DNA of 64,000 bases from Psychrobacter cibarius (GTDB taxonomy: Bacteria; Pseudomonadota; Gammaproteobacteria; Pseudomonadales; Moraxellaceae): positions 2,356,001 to 2,420,000 of the forward strand of contig CP131612.1 of the NCBI GenBank assembly GCA_030686115.1, read 5' to 3'. The notes under the pieces were generated by a model that saw nothing but the letters and a program-made list of their open reading frames with translations, searched no databases and was not told the origin of the DNA. The position numbers and the translations under genes were made by a program. Position 1 is the first letter of the stretch; each line of letters starts with the position of its first letter. Below, in pieces: positions 17,116 to 26,791 of this stretch.

Positions 17116-18096
17116 CTACTCTGCGACGGCACTTTCAATCACTGCATCCAACACATAAGCATATGCTTCGCCTTCTATACTATTGCTATTGTCACTGTCT
17201 AATGGGTAACGCTGTAGACGTAATACTTCATCGTGCATGCCATCATGCTGATAGCCATCGATTTCACCCGTAAAGACTGCCCACTTGCCTTCGCTCGTTT
17301 TAATACCTTGGTCATCATAGGTAATGGGTTTCACTTGTAGACACATCTCTGAGCCATTATCGGTGCAAGGTATCATTTTCGAGCTTACTGCCCAGAATAC
17401 GGTCTCACCTTTACTATTATACTTGGCTTGTGAGGTAAGCCTGCCTTCCCAAATCAACGTTGCTCCGACACTGGTCACTTGGGTTAATATTGGCTTATCA
17501 CTCTTGAGACTATCATCCTGAGAGTTGTTGTCTTTAGCGTCGCCATCTTTGGCACTGTTAGCTTTCACTAATGTTAACTGGCTTTCACCTTGCATCAGCT
17601 GATTTAAACTATTTTCAGCCTTATCGAGCTCACCACAAGACATTTTCGTACTCATACCCTCTTCAATATTCAAAGTGTGACCTTGCAATTGGTAGCCGGC
17701 GCTCATGGTATTACAGCCAACACTATAACTTAACGTATTCTCACCTTGGTATTGATTAAAAGACAAACGCACTTGGTCTTTAATATCCGTCAGCATGTTT
17801 AATGGCTGTGCGCCTTTGTCCATTACAGACATCAATGTCCAACGATAACGTGAAAGATTGGCAATCATTTTCTCTTCAGCGCTCATCTTATCCATCTGAG
17901 TCTCATCCGTTACTGCATCAGCGTTCATATCTATGCCATCATCATTTATTGCATCAGCGCTTGTCTGAGTGCCTTCTTGTACATCACTTTCATTGGGCAA
18001 AGAGGCATCTTGGCAGGCACTTAAAAAAACGCTTAGTGCCAACAAACTTGGTAGTAAAGTGAATCGAATTGGCCGTTTTTTAACAGATGAGGTCAT
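17116..18096 (-). CDS. Lipoprotein with META and DUF4377-like domains
   Basis: This 326-residue predicted lipoprotein has a signal peptide with lipobox LSAC and lipidated C28. A Ser/Asp/Thr-rich spacer (30-75) is followed by an HslJ/META-like domain (about 80-185; YRWTLMSV, LSYSVGCNTMSAGYQ, MSTKMSCGELDKAEN). A DUF4377-like domain follows (about 225-310; FWAVSSKMIPCTD, CLQVKPITYDD, GKWAVFTGEIDGYQ). META domains occur in proteins linked to heat-shock or novobiocin resistance, but no biochemical role is set. The combination of META with DUF4377 on one lipoprotein is known from related bacteria. It has no same-strand close neighbour. Confidence 0.8.
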   Translation of the reverse strand: MTSSVKKRPIRFTLLPSLLALSVFLSACQDASLPNESDVQEGTQTSADAINDDGIDMNADAVTDETQMDKMSAEEKMIANLSRYRWTLMSVMDKGAQPLNMLTDIKDQVRLSFNQYQGENTLSYSVGCNTMSAGYQLQGHTLNIEEGMSTKMSCGELDKAENSLNQLMQGESQLTLVKANSAKDGDAKDNNSQDDSLKSDKPILTQVTSVGATLIWEGRLTSQAKYNSKGETVFWAVSSKMIPCTDNGSEMCLQVKPITYDDQGIKTSEGKWAVFTGEIDGYQHDGMHDEVLRLQRYPLDSDNSNSIEGEAYAYVLDAVIESAVAE

Positions 18097-18390
18097 AGCA
18101 GTTATACCTTGTGGTTATCCCTTTTTTAAGTCAAAGTATTTAAAAAATCAGGTTAAATATTTAACAATAAGGGGCTGATGATATCCACTTAATTAAAGCG
18201 TCACAATTCACCACTATAGCGCCGTTGATTACTATGGTTGTAACAAAGTGTTTATTTTTATGGATTCATCGTAACTGCTATTTTGATATTTAAAAGCACC
18301 ATAAAAAATCAATGGTCTCTGATAATTGGAAATTTCATCAATTATTCAAGACCATCAATGATGTCGCATTTTTAATTTTTCGCGCTAGTC

Positions 18391-19053
18391 TTACTCGTTT
18401 GTATGAGCAATTTTGGCTTTTGCCATATTTTTAATACTAAAACGCTCATTCATCATTTGATAAAAACGCGCAAGATTTTCGCCCTGCTCATTCGGATTTA
18501 CGTTAAGGACTTTACCAAAATCTAAACCGAGATATAGGACGATATCAGCAAAGCTTAATTGTTCACCGACCAAATACTTACGACCTTCTAAAATATTTTC
18601 AAAATAAGCGAGGGCTTTAACAGCCCGTGCAACAGATGGCGCGACAAACTCTGGGACTTGCTCAACGCGTTGGGCTTTGGACGGATGGCTGTGTTGAAAA
18701 GCCAGCATGAAGTTATATAATACCTCAAACTCAGCAATGCGGCGCATAGCGCACACTTGCGCACGTTGTATTACATCATTACCCATCACCGAACGCTCAC
18801 CATAGACACGGTCGAGATACTCACATACAGCCTGTGAATCATTGAGTACCGTGCCATCCCCTAGTATGAGAACTGGCACGGTCTGCATTGGATTTATTTT
18901 GGTGAACTCGTCTGACATTTGCTCATTGGCAGCAAAATCAATATCAATCACGTCTACATCATCCATATCATCGACATCGATGCCTTTTGATGCTAACAAA
19001 ATAAGGGCTTTACGTGGATTGGGCGCAGTACGGGTGACGTATAGTTTTTTCAT
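18391..19053 (-). CDS. Glutathione S-transferase family protein
   Basis: This 220-residue cytoplasmic protein has an N-terminal thioredoxin-like domain (1-88; KLYVTRTAPNPRKALILLASKG, MQTVPVLILGDGTVLNDSQAV with the cis-Pro and the Ser/Glu-type glutathione contact) and an all-helical C-terminal domain with LSFADIVLYLGLDFG. A typical Ser/Cys at the first-helix active site is replaced by APNPRK, which leaves the catalytic residue unclear. Substrate is unknown. The ATG at 19053 has AAGGAG 7-8 bases upstream. SspA-like regulators share the fold but usually have a different N-terminal motif. Confidence 0.82.
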   Translation of the reverse strand: MKKLYVTRTAPNPRKALILLASKGIDVDDMDDVDVIDIDFAANEQMSDEFTKINPMQTVPVLILGDGTVLNDSQAVCEYLDRVYGERSVMGNDVIQRAQVCAMRRIAEFEVLYNFMLAFQHSHPSKAQRVEQVPEFVAPSVARAVKALAYFENILEGRKYLVGEQLSFADIVLYLGLDFGKVLNVNPNEQGENLARFYQMMNERFSIKNMAKAKIAHTNE

Positions 19054-19228
19054 GGCAAACTCCTTGTAAGATTGAACAAAAGCGATTCAACGCTATCTGG
19101 TTTTATTATGGTTATTACGCTGTTGATGATAGATGAAGACTGGCGATTCTTTATACAACAGTTATATCCTACTCTGCTCATCATAGCAAAGCCTTATTAG
19201 GCTTGCTTTTTTGATCAGAGACTAAATA

Positions 19229-19263
19229 ACAAAAAGCCCCACAACGTTACGTCATGAGGCTTC
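19229..19263 (-). terminator. Terminator after the peroxiredoxin gene
   Basis: On the minus strand AAGCCTCATGACG pairs fully (with wobbles) with CGTTGTGGGGCTT across a TAA loop, followed by TTTTTG. Confidence 0.75.
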
Positions 19264-19287
19264 ATTTCATTCATCCAATCATACTAC

Positions 19288-19926
19288 TTATTTATTGGGT
19301 GCAGGCGTGGTACGTAAATAAGGCTTAATTTCTGTATAACCTTTAGGGTATTTAGCCGCGATATCTTCGTTTTTGACACTTGGTGGAATGATGACATCAT
19401 CACCATCTTTCCAGTCAACTGGCGTCGCAATATTATATTCATCAGACAGTTGTAGAGCATCAATGACACGGATAATCTCGTCAAAATTGCGACCACAGCT
19501 TGCAGGATAAGTCAGCGTTAAGCGGATTTTTTTCTTTGGATCAATAATGAAGACACTGCGTACCGTATGCGTGCTATCTGCATTTGGATGCATCATGTCA
19601 TATAGCTCAGCGACTTCTTTATTCGGATCAGCAATGATTGGAAAATTTAACTCAGTACCTTGCGTCTCACCAATGTCTTTTGCCCACGCATGATGGTCAT
19701 CGATACCATCAACAGAGATACAGATTGGCTTGACACCACGCTTTTGAAATTCGCCATTCAGTGCCGCAGCACGACCAAGCTCAGTAGTACATACTGGCGT
19801 GAAATCAGCTGGATGAGAGAAAAAAACGACCCAATTATCGCCTGCCCACTCGTGGAAATTGATATTACCCTCTGTGGTTGCAGCGTCAAAATTCGGTGCG
19901 GTATCGCCTAAACGTAAATGTGCCAT
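19288..19926 (-). CDS. 1-Cys peroxiredoxin (Prx6 type)
   Basis: This 212-residue enzyme reduces hydrogen peroxide and organic peroxides. The peroxidatic Cys is C46 in ADFTPVCTTELG. The C-terminal half has the Prx6-type arm (VDWKDGDDVIIPPSV, YPKGYTEIKPYLR), and a second Cys in PASCGRNFDEI is shared by this subgroup. The start at 19926 (MAHLRLGDTAPNF) has AAGGA upstream; an ATG 11 codons earlier does not. It probably acts in the cytoplasm with an external thiol donor. No OxyR or reductase gene is adjacent. Confidence 0.92.
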   Translation of the reverse strand: MAHLRLGDTAPNFDAATTEGNINFHEWAGDNWVVFFSHPADFTPVCTTELGRAAALNGEFQKRGVKPICISVDGIDDHHAWAKDIGETQGTELNFPIIADPNKEVAELYDMMHPNADSTHTVRSVFIIDPKKKIRLTLTYPASCGRNFDEIIRVIDALQLSDEYNIATPVDWKDGDDVIIPPSVKNEDIAAKYPKGYTEIKPYLRTTPAPNK

Positions 19927-20166
19927 GCTTAATTCCTTAGCTATGTTAGTGATGAGCACTAATATCCAAAGATATTCACGTGCTCTATTATTATCAACGT
20001 ACTTCTTATTATCAACGTGCTCTGTCAGATATTACACAATTACTCAAAGCACGTCAGCAAAAATTCTATTTTATCTTAGCAAACTGGTTATGACTGTCTT
20101 GTGAAGGATTGTAATGCGGTTATTCTGTTTATTACTAAGTAATTTAGCATAGACTTAACGAATGAA

Positions 20167-20928
20167 TCAAATCACCATCCCAGAATCCCACAAACAAAAA
20201 TCACCGAATTTACCTTTTTTACTGGTGCCACCTGCTGCACGCCCAGTATCTGTTAATGTAAGCTCACCTTCTTGCTCTTGTAAATATCCCGCTGCAAGCA
20301 ACTTATCATTTAACTCTTGGGTCTTAAAACCCAGCTCTTTGGCAAGTTTCGCCGTCGTTAATTTAGAGTAATTAGGCGTTGCCGCTTCTGTAGCAGTAGG
20401 TGCGACCGTTGTATTAGCATTATTGCTGGGCATTGTATGACTGGCAGTAGCAGTATTATCAGTCCTACCATCAGATTCCGTCACTTTTTCAAGCGACATG
20501 CGCACTTCATCGCTGATACGAATAATGCGCTGTGCCTCCTCATAAGTATCGGCATATAGTTTGGCATCTTCATTACGATAAATCAGCACGCCCATTTCAT
20601 TATTATTGACTTGGCTAAATTCATAAAGGTTCAAACTGGTAATAATGCATTCGTTTTCATTGAGGTAGCACTTCGCATGCAAATTTTTGCAAAAGCTGGT
20701 ACGAATAAAGGTCAGGTTTTTGAGCCAGTTTATTTCTTCTGGGTGCAGGTCATTTTTACCATAAACGATTCTAATATCAATTTTGAGACGATTACGATCT
20801 TCTAGCAACTCTTTAATACGTTCATTCAGCTTTAAATAGGGACTGATGATAATCAACCTATCAGACGCATTTTTAATCAATTCTTCTAAATGGTAAGTCG
20901 TGCCACTGCTGTTTAAAAATTTTGCCAT
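20167..20928 (-). CDS. PLD-like domain protein with C-terminal winged-helix-like segment
   Basis: This 253-residue protein has no signal peptide. Residues 1-145 form one phospholipase D-like unit (LIIISPYLKL, IRIVYGKND) with a single imperfect HKD motif: H84, K86, E91 in place of Asp, then TSLN. After a low-complexity Thr/Ala/Asn linker (155-190), residues 195-253 (LTTAKLAKELGFKTQELNDK, then LTLTDTGRAAG, KKGKFGDF) look like the small helical domain seen at the C-terminus of phage antirepressors and some nucleases. Possible roles are a dimeric nuclease or DNA-binding protein; the lipid function is unlikely without export. The start at 20928 has GAGGA 9 bases upstream. Confidence 0.7.
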   Translation of the reverse strand: MAKFLNSSGTTYHLEELIKNASDRLIIISPYLKLNERIKELLEDRNRLKIDIRIVYGKNDLHPEEINWLKNLTFIRTSFCKNLHAKCYLNENECIITSLNLYEFSQVNNNEMGVLIYRNEDAKLYADTYEEAQRIIRISDEVRMSLEKVTESDGRTDNTATASHTMPSNNANTTVAPTATEAATPNYSKLTTAKLAKELGFKTQELNDKLLAAGYLQEQEGELTLTDTGRAAGGTSKKGKFGDFCLWDSGMVI

Positions 20929-20973
20929 TATTATTTCCTCAAATCTTACGATCAATCACTTTATAATCATGCA

Positions 20974-21008
20974 CAAAAAAGCCCATCCCTAGCGTACTAG
21001 AAATGGGT
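20974..21008 (-). terminator. Terminator after glnS
   Basis: The minus-strand stem CCCATTTCTAG / CTAGGGATGGG with loop TACG is followed by CTTTTTT, 67 bases past the glnS stop. Confidence 0.82.
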
Positions 21009-21074
21009 AAGCTTGCAAACCACTATTGTTCAGTAGTTTTTCAAATAAGCGCTAATGCCGTTAATAGTGATAAA

Positions 21075-22814
21075 TTAAGCTGGCTTATAGCTGTCACGCA
21101 AGCTGACGATTTGGTTAAAGACTGGTTTGTCAGTGCTATGGTCTTCGCTATCAGAGATAAAGTAACCTTCACGCTCAAACTGGAAGCGTGTGCCAGCGTC
21201 CGCATTCACCAATGAAGGTTCAACCACGGCATTGAGTTCAGTCAACGAGTTAGGATTCAATGCTTGGTGGACGTCAGCGACGCCACTTGGGTCTTCGACA
21301 CTAAATAACTGCTCATACATGCGCACCGTTGCTGGGATGCCTTGGCTAGCCGATACCCAATGAATCACGCCTTTAACCTTACGACCTTCAGGATTTTGAC
21401 CCAATGTCGCCGGATCAATCGTCGCTTTTAGTTCAACGACATTACCTGCGTCATCTAGTACATGTTCGGTCACTGCCAAGACATAGGTGTTACGCAGACG
21501 AATTTCTGGCTTTTCTGGTGATAGACGCTTATAACCTGCTGGCGGCTCAATTTCGTAATCGCCTTGATCGATATAGAGAGTCTCAGTGAAAGGAATCTCA
21601 CGCTCGCCCATATCGACATTAGGATGATTTGGCTGCGTCAGCCATAAGGTTTGCGAAGCATCATCAAAGCGAGCATTGACGCTGTCCGCTTTTTGCGATT
21701 CCCAACTGCTGACCGCTTCGGCAAAGTTGGTAATGGTCACTTTTAATGGCTTAAGTACCGCCATACCACGACCTGTGGTCGTCTCTAATGATTGGCGAAT
21801 ACTAAATTCTAATAAGCGAAAGTCAACGACGCTGTCTACTTTGGTTACACCAACACGCTCACAGAAATCACGTAAACCCTCTGCTGTATAACCACGGCGA
21901 CGCATGCCAGCAATCGTCGGCATACGCGGATCATCCCAACCACTAACGATATTTTCGTCAACCAACTGTTTAAGCTTACGCTTGCTGGTCAAGGTATGAT
22001 CGACATTTAAGCGGCTAAATTCATACTGGTGCGGTGGTACATCAAAGCCAATTTTGTCAATGACCCAATCATAAAATGGACGATGATCTTCAAACTCCAG
22101 CGTACACAATGAATGGGTAATGCCTTCGAGTGCATCAGAGAGCGGATGGGCAAAATCATACATGGGATAAATGCACCATTTATCACCCGTTTGGTGATGT
22201 GCTTGATGCATAACGCGGTAGATAACGGGGTCACGCATATTCATGTTTGGGCTTGCCATATCAATTTTGGCGCGCAACACTGCTTTACCTTCCGCAAACT
22301 TGCCTTCTTTCATGTCATTAAAGAGGGTCAAGTTTTCTTCAACACTGGCAGAACGATGTAGTGACGCTGTGCCTGCCTCATTGAATGAGCCTCGGTTTTC
22401 TTTAATTTGCTCAGGCGATTGCAAATCTACATAGGCATCGCCCTGCTCAATCAACTGCACAGCCCATGCATACAACTGGTCAAAGTAACCTGACGCATGA
22501 TGCGCCTCTCCTGCCCACTCAAATCCAAGCCATTTCACATCGTTCTCGATGTTGTCGATGAAGTCTTGCTTTTCTGCAGTAGGATTGGTGTCATCAAAAC
22601 GCAGGTTGCACACACCGCCGAACTCTTTGGCCACCCCAAAGTTTAGGCAGATAGATTTTACGTGCCCCAAGTGCAAGTAGCCGTTTGGCTCTGGCGGAAA
22701 ACGCGTCACGATTTGTGGGTATTTTTGCGCCTTGACATCGTCACGAATGATATTGCGAATAAAATCGTTTTTTTGTTCGTCTTTTTGTGCATTGTTGCTT
22801 GAGTGCTCACTCAT
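21075..22814 (-). CDS. glnS: Glutaminyl-tRNA synthetase
   Basis: This 579-residue class I synthetase charges tRNA-Gln. The N-terminal HIGH-type motif is PPEPNGYLHLGHVKS (about 41-55), LRFDDTNP follows, and the KMSKS-equivalent is LTSKRKLKQLV. The C-terminal anticodon-binding beta barrels are complete, ending YKPA. It is about 25 residues longer than the E. coli enzyme, through a charged, Asn/Gln/Lys-rich N-terminus. The long, intact frame and lack of a gatCAB-like context fit direct glutaminylation. It is single, with its own terminator downstream. Confidence 0.97.
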   Translation of the reverse strand: MSEHSSNNAQKDEQKNDFIRNIIRDDVKAQKYPQIVTRFPPEPNGYLHLGHVKSICLNFGVAKEFGGVCNLRFDDTNPTAEKQDFIDNIENDVKWLGFEWAGEAHHASGYFDQLYAWAVQLIEQGDAYVDLQSPEQIKENRGSFNEAGTASLHRSASVEENLTLFNDMKEGKFAEGKAVLRAKIDMASPNMNMRDPVIYRVMHQAHHQTGDKWCIYPMYDFAHPLSDALEGITHSLCTLEFEDHRPFYDWVIDKIGFDVPPHQYEFSRLNVDHTLTSKRKLKQLVDENIVSGWDDPRMPTIAGMRRRGYTAEGLRDFCERVGVTKVDSVVDFRLLEFSIRQSLETTTGRGMAVLKPLKVTITNFAEAVSSWESQKADSVNARFDDASQTLWLTQPNHPNVDMGEREIPFTETLYIDQGDYEIEPPAGYKRLSPEKPEIRLRNTYVLAVTEHVLDDAGNVVELKATIDPATLGQNPEGRKVKGVIHWVSASQGIPATVRMYEQLFSVEDPSGVADVHQALNPNSLTELNAVVEPSLVNADAGTRFQFEREGYFISDSEDHSTDKPVFNQIVSLRDSYKPA

Positions 22815-23087
22815 CGGGCATTGCTCCTAACGCAAATTGTCAGTTCATGCTACGTGCCATCACGCAGCATGGAAAATTCAAACCAAATCATTAAAAACAA
22901 GTTATTAAAAATGATAATAAAAAGCTAAAGTTGCGTTATTCTATCAGCTTTTGCGAACGCATTAACAGCCTGATACATGACACGAGATAAAAAAGCCGTT
23001 AGACTAGCCATAACTTTTTAACCACCAACTTTTTAGCCACCACTTAACAGCGTCATTTTAGGCGCTGCAATCAAAGAGGAATATCAC

Positions 23088-23603
23088 ATGGTAGACATGC
23101 CACCAGTAGTAGAACTAGACACCAATATGGGTGCGATCGTTATCGAACTCAATGAAGAAAAAGCACCAAAAACCGTTGAAAACTTTTTAAACTATGTAAA
23201 ATCTGGTCATTATGACGGTACGATTTTCCATCGCATTATTGACGGCTTTATGATTCAAGGCGGCGGAATGGACGCTGAAATGAATGAAAAAGCGACCAAT
23301 GCTCCAGTTGAAAACGAAGCAGACAACGGTCTAAAAAACGATGCTGGTACGATTGCGATGGCGCGTACGCAAGATCCGCATTCAGCAACCAGCCAGTTTT
23401 TCGTTAACGTAAAAGACAACGATTTCCTAAACCATTCTGGCAAAAACATGCAAGGTTGGGGCTACACTGTATTTGGTAAAGTAACAAGCGGTATGGACGT
23501 CATCGAAAAAATGCGCGGCGTACCTACTGGTCGTTTCGGCATGCATGCTGATGTGCCAAAAGAGCCAGTGGTTATCAACTCAGCGACTATCATCACTAAG
23601 TAA
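23088..23603 (+). CDS. ppiB: Peptidyl-prolyl cis-trans isomerase B (cyclophilin)
   Basis: This 171-residue cytoplasmic cyclophilin speeds proline isomerisation during folding. Active-site elements: [14 protein letters not shown] (about 49-62, catalytic Arg), [18 protein letters not shown] and [14 protein letters not shown]. No signal peptide, so it is PpiB rather than periplasmic PpiA. The AGAGGA ribosome site is about 9 bases before the ATG. lpxH begins 115 bases downstream on the same strand; in several gammaproteobacteria these two genes are neighbours, so cotranscription is likely. Confidence 0.95.
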   Translation: MVDMPPVVELDTNMGAIVIELNEEKAPKTVENFLNYVKSGHYDGTIFHRIIDGFMIQGGGMDAEMNEKATNAPVENEADNGLKNDAGTIAMARTQDPHSATSQFFVNVKDNDFLNHSGKNMQGWGYTVFGKVTSGMDVIEKMRGVPTGRFGMHADVPKEPVVINSATIITK

Positions 23604-23718
23604 CTGCTATTAAATAACGGTTTCTCAGTAATCATTCTTCAATAGTTATTACTCAGTAGCGATGAGTCTGTAAAAGCTTATGAGTCGTTGCTGTTTAAAA
23701 TTACGAGGATAAGGATAA

Positions 23719-24573
23719 ATGCAAAGTTTTGACCACCTAATTACCACCCGCCCTCATGAGGTGCGGCAAGTATTGATTAGCGATTTGCATTTATCGCCTG
23801 AAGAGCCTGCCTTAGTGCAGGCTTTTTTGGCGCTGCTTGATGATTGCCTTGCTCTGCCTGCGCTCAAGCGCTTATTTATCTTAGGTGATTGGTTTGAAGT
23901 TTGGCTCGGTGATGATTTTTATTTGTCTTTATCCGACGAGGAACGACAAAGTCATTGGCTCACTCCGCTTATCGTTAAATTAAAAAAACTGCGCATAGCT
24001 GGCTGCGAGATTTTGGTCATGCATGGCAACCGTGATTTTTTGTTAGGTCAGCCATTTTGCAATTTATTCGGTGCTGAGCTTATTTATGAGCCATACACCC
24101 TACCTGTCGGGCAGCAGACTTATCGGCTAGAACACGGCGACGCGCTCTGTACCGATGATAAAAAGTATCAGTTCTTTCGCAAGATAATGCGTAACCGTTT
24201 AACACAGTGGTATTTGCTCAATAAATCATTAGAAAAACGCTTGGCTATCGCCGATAAAATGCGGCAAAAGAGCCAGCAGAACAACGCCAATAAAGCGGCG
24301 TATATCATGGATGTGAATGATGAAGCGGTGTTACAAGCAGTGGCTGATAGCGATGCATTACTACATGGTCACACCCATCGTCCAGATATTCATCAGGCTA
24401 CCACTGATAAAAAACGCTACGTACTCGGCGACTGGCGATTGTTAGATAAAGACACCCGCCAGCCAAAAGTAAGTGCGGTGATTGGCGCAGTGACAGGCGA
24501 CGAGCATTCAAATGACAGTTTTAATAGTAATGCTGCTGAATTTAGATTGATTGAGTTTAAATCGCTCATTTAA
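23719..24573 (+). CDS. lpxH: UDP-2,3-diacylglucosamine diphosphatase LpxH
   Basis: This 284-residue peripheral membrane enzyme removes UMP from UDP-2,3-diacylglucosamine to give lipid X in lipid A synthesis. The calcineurin-type metal motifs are complete: ISDLHLSP (DxH), LGDWFEVWLGDD, MHGNRDFLLG, EHGDALCTDD and LLHGHTHRPD. It is longer than the roughly 240-residue norm, with a polar C-terminal tail. It shares the upstream ppiB as probable operon partner and ends at a strong bidirectional terminator. The LpxL-like acyltransferase at 40137 acts later in the same pathway. Confidence 0.94.
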   Translation: MQSFDHLITTRPHEVRQVLISDLHLSPEEPALVQAFLALLDDCLALPALKRLFILGDWFEVWLGDDFYLSLSDEERQSHWLTPLIVKLKKLRIAGCEILVMHGNRDFLLGQPFCNLFGAELIYEPYTLPVGQQTYRLEHGDALCTDDKKYQFFRKIMRNRLTQWYLLNKSLEKRLAIADKMRQKSQQNNANKAAYIMDVNDEAVLQAVADSDALLHGHTHRPDIHQATTDKKRYVLGDWRLLDKDTRQPKVSAVIGAVTGDEHSNDSFNSNAAEFRLIEFKSLI

Positions 24574-24603
24574 TTTCGTTTTTTTTGAGCACCTCTAAAT
24601 AAT

Positions 24604-24639
24604 AAAAAAGGTCTGTTGAATTATCAACAGACCTTTTTT
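24604..24639. terminator. Bidirectional terminator between lpxH and orn
   Basis: A 16-base perfect stem AAAAAAGGTCTGTTGA / TCAACAGACCTTTTTT with a 4-base loop, serving the two convergent genes. Confidence 0.92.
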
Positions 24640-24706
24640 TATATAAATGACACTGCATGATTGACGCGAATCTAAGTGTCAAACTATTGATCGCTCAACT
24701 CTTAAT

Positions 24707-25294
24707 TTACGGTATTAATTTAAAGAAATGCTGACGATAATGCTTTAGCTCACGAATAGAATCACGAATATCATCTAACGCTAAGTGACTACCACCTTTT
24801 TCAAAGTTTCTGAGAATATCAGGACGCCAGCGGAAGCAAAGCTCTTTGATTGACGACACATCCAGATTGCGATAATGGAAGAATTTTTCTAATTCCGGCA
24901 TTTGACGCGCCATAAAGCGGCGATCTTGACAGATAGAATTGCCACACATTGGCGACTTACCACTATCGACCCATTTATTGAGAAACTTAATCGTCTCAGC
25001 TTCGGCCTCTGCCAATGTCACGGTACTACGGCGGACACGGTCGACCAGTCCTGACTGACCATGCTGCTTGGTATTCCAATCATCCATTTTATTTAACGTT
25101 TGATCCGATACTTTTATAGCGAACACTGGCCCTTCGGCAAGGACATTTAAATCTTCATCAGTGACAACGGTAGCAATCTCGATAATCTCGTCATTCAAGG
25201 TATCCAGCCCGGTCATTTCTAGGTCAATCCATACCAGCCCTTTTTTGCCTTGGTTTCTAATTTTAATCTTGTTGGGGTGGTCACCGGTACTCAT
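24707..25294 (-). CDS. orn: Oligoribonuclease
   Basis: This 195-residue DEDDh exonuclease degrades short RNAs and pGpG to mononucleotides. Active-site residues are D24 and E26 in [10 protein letters not shown], an Asp in CQDRRF, and His/Asp in [12 protein letters not shown]. An N-terminal extension of about 12 residues exceeds E. coli Orn (181). The start at 25294 (MSTGDHPNK) has AGGA close upstream; the ATG at 25312 does not. It diverges from rsgA; in E. coli orn and rsgA are also divergent neighbours, which strengthens both calls. Confidence 0.96.
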   Translation of the reverse strand: MSTGDHPNKIKIRNQGKKGLVWIDLEMTGLDTLNDEIIEIATVVTDEDLNVLAEGPVFAIKVSDQTLNKMDDWNTKQHGQSGLVDRVRRSTVTLAEAEAETIKFLNKWVDSGKSPMCGNSICQDRRFMARQMPELEKFFHYRNLDVSSIKELCFRWRPDILRNFEKGGSHLALDDIRDSIRELKHYRQHFFKLIP

Positions 25295-25514
25295 AAAATA
25301 TCCTATGGTCAATAAAGTTTAGAACAACTTTGGAGCAATATTAATTAGATAAATCGCCTATCAATGTTCATGCATAAGTAGCAAAACGTTGCATCTACTG
25401 ATTTATAACCCTTAAAACGTTACAAAATCTCTGTCTGCAGCAGGCGCTTTAGGCTGTATGTTATCAAACTTTCACGCTACACTTAGCAATATTTTTTTAA
25501 TAGGTTTAAAACCC

Positions 25515-26618
25515 ATGGCATTAATTCGGCAACGCAAGCTGACTAAGCAACAGATTCGTCGCATCGACAAACAACAGCTGGCAAGTCAAGACAGCATCGA
25601 TGACAGTTTGATGGATGGCGTGGTCATGGCGCATTATGGCAAGCAGTTGGAAGTACAAGTGACCAGCTTGCCTACGGTGATACCTGTGCAGCCGGAGATT
25701 GCACCCGATGATCCTGAGCCGTTTTGGCAAGAGCTGGCATTAGGCGATATTTGGCGTTGTCATGTGCGTACCAATTTACCGATGCTAGCCGCTGGTGACC
25801 AAGTACGCTGGAGTGCTGACCCTAATACTGGCTTTGGACGTATTGAATCGGTCAAGCCGCGTACCTCTCTGGTCTCGCGTCCTGATCGTTATCATAAACT
25901 TAAACCTGTCGCCGCCAATGTCGATATTTTAGCCATTGTCTTCGCGCCGCTACCTGCTGCCGCGCCAACCCTCATCGATCGTTATTTGGTCGTCTGTCAT
26001 CATGCTGGTGTAAAGCCACTGTTGGTGCTTAATAAAGCCGATTTATTGGCAGAAGAAAACGGCGTCGATACCAAAGAATTATTGGCACAATATGCTTCTC
26101 TCGGTTATGAGAGCGTTCTCACCTCAGTCGATTGCCCTGAAAACGTCGCGTATAGTGATGAGCAAGAAGGGCTGGATGAATTAAAACGTTATATCGATAA
26201 AAAACTGGTTATTTTTGCGGGGCAATCTGGTGTCGGTAAAAGCAGTTTGATTAATGCCCTACTACCTGAATCGGCACAAAGCGTCAATATCATCTCTGAT
26301 AACTCAAAACTTGGTCAACATACCACCACCACCAGTCGCTTATTACCATTTAATCCAGCTGACTTGACCCAAGGCGGTATCGTCGATACCCCAGGTATCC
26401 GCGAGTACGGCATTTGGCATCTTACACCCGATGATATCATTTCAGGATTTGTAGAGCTTGCACCGTTATCTGGCAACTGTCAGTTCCGTGATTGTCGTCA
26501 TACTCACAACAGCAAAGGCTGCGCACTATGGCAAGCGGTTGCTGACGGCGTGGTATTGCAGCGCCGTGTGGAAAACCTCGTTACCCTAAGAGAAGAGGCA
26601 GATACTAAGCCCTATTAA
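25515..26618 (+). CDS. rsgA: Ribosome small subunit-dependent GTPase RsgA
   Basis: This 367-residue circularly permuted GTPase helps 30S maturation. An N-terminal OB-fold (to about 135) is followed by G4 (LNKADLL), then G1 (GQSGVGKSS), G2 and G3 (DTPGI), the permuted order of this family. A C-terminal zinc site has Cys-x4-Cys-x-His-x5-Cys in GNCQFRDCRHTHNSKGC. The start at 25515 (MALIRQRKLTKQQ) follows TAGGT; an in-frame ATG at 25458 would add a hydrophobic leader unusual for this protein. It faces orn and probably precedes the rhodanese gene in one transcript. Confidence 0.95.
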   Translation: MALIRQRKLTKQQIRRIDKQQLASQDSIDDSLMDGVVMAHYGKQLEVQVTSLPTVIPVQPEIAPDDPEPFWQELALGDIWRCHVRTNLPMLAAGDQVRWSADPNTGFGRIESVKPRTSLVSRPDRYHKLKPVAANVDILAIVFAPLPAAAPTLIDRYLVVCHHAGVKPLLVLNKADLLAEENGVDTKELLAQYASLGYESVLTSVDCPENVAYSDEQEGLDELKRYIDKKLVIFAGQSGVGKSSLINALLPESAQSVNIISDNSKLGQHTTTTSRLLPFNPADLTQGGIVDTPGIREYGIWHLTPDDIISGFVELAPLSGNCQFRDCRHTHNSKGCALWQAVADGVVLQRRVENLVTLREEADTKPY

Positions 26619-26791
26619 TATTGGCATTATTAGTATCCGCCTTATTAATCGCTGCCTTATGGGTCGTTAATCGCTTGGTTGACCATCGCCCGTTTACTAT
26701 GGATGGTCTAATCGGTATAATAGCGCCTTGTTCAGTATCGTTAGGCTGTCTTCTCAGCTTAACCGAACACTTATTTTTTTGGAGGTATGGT

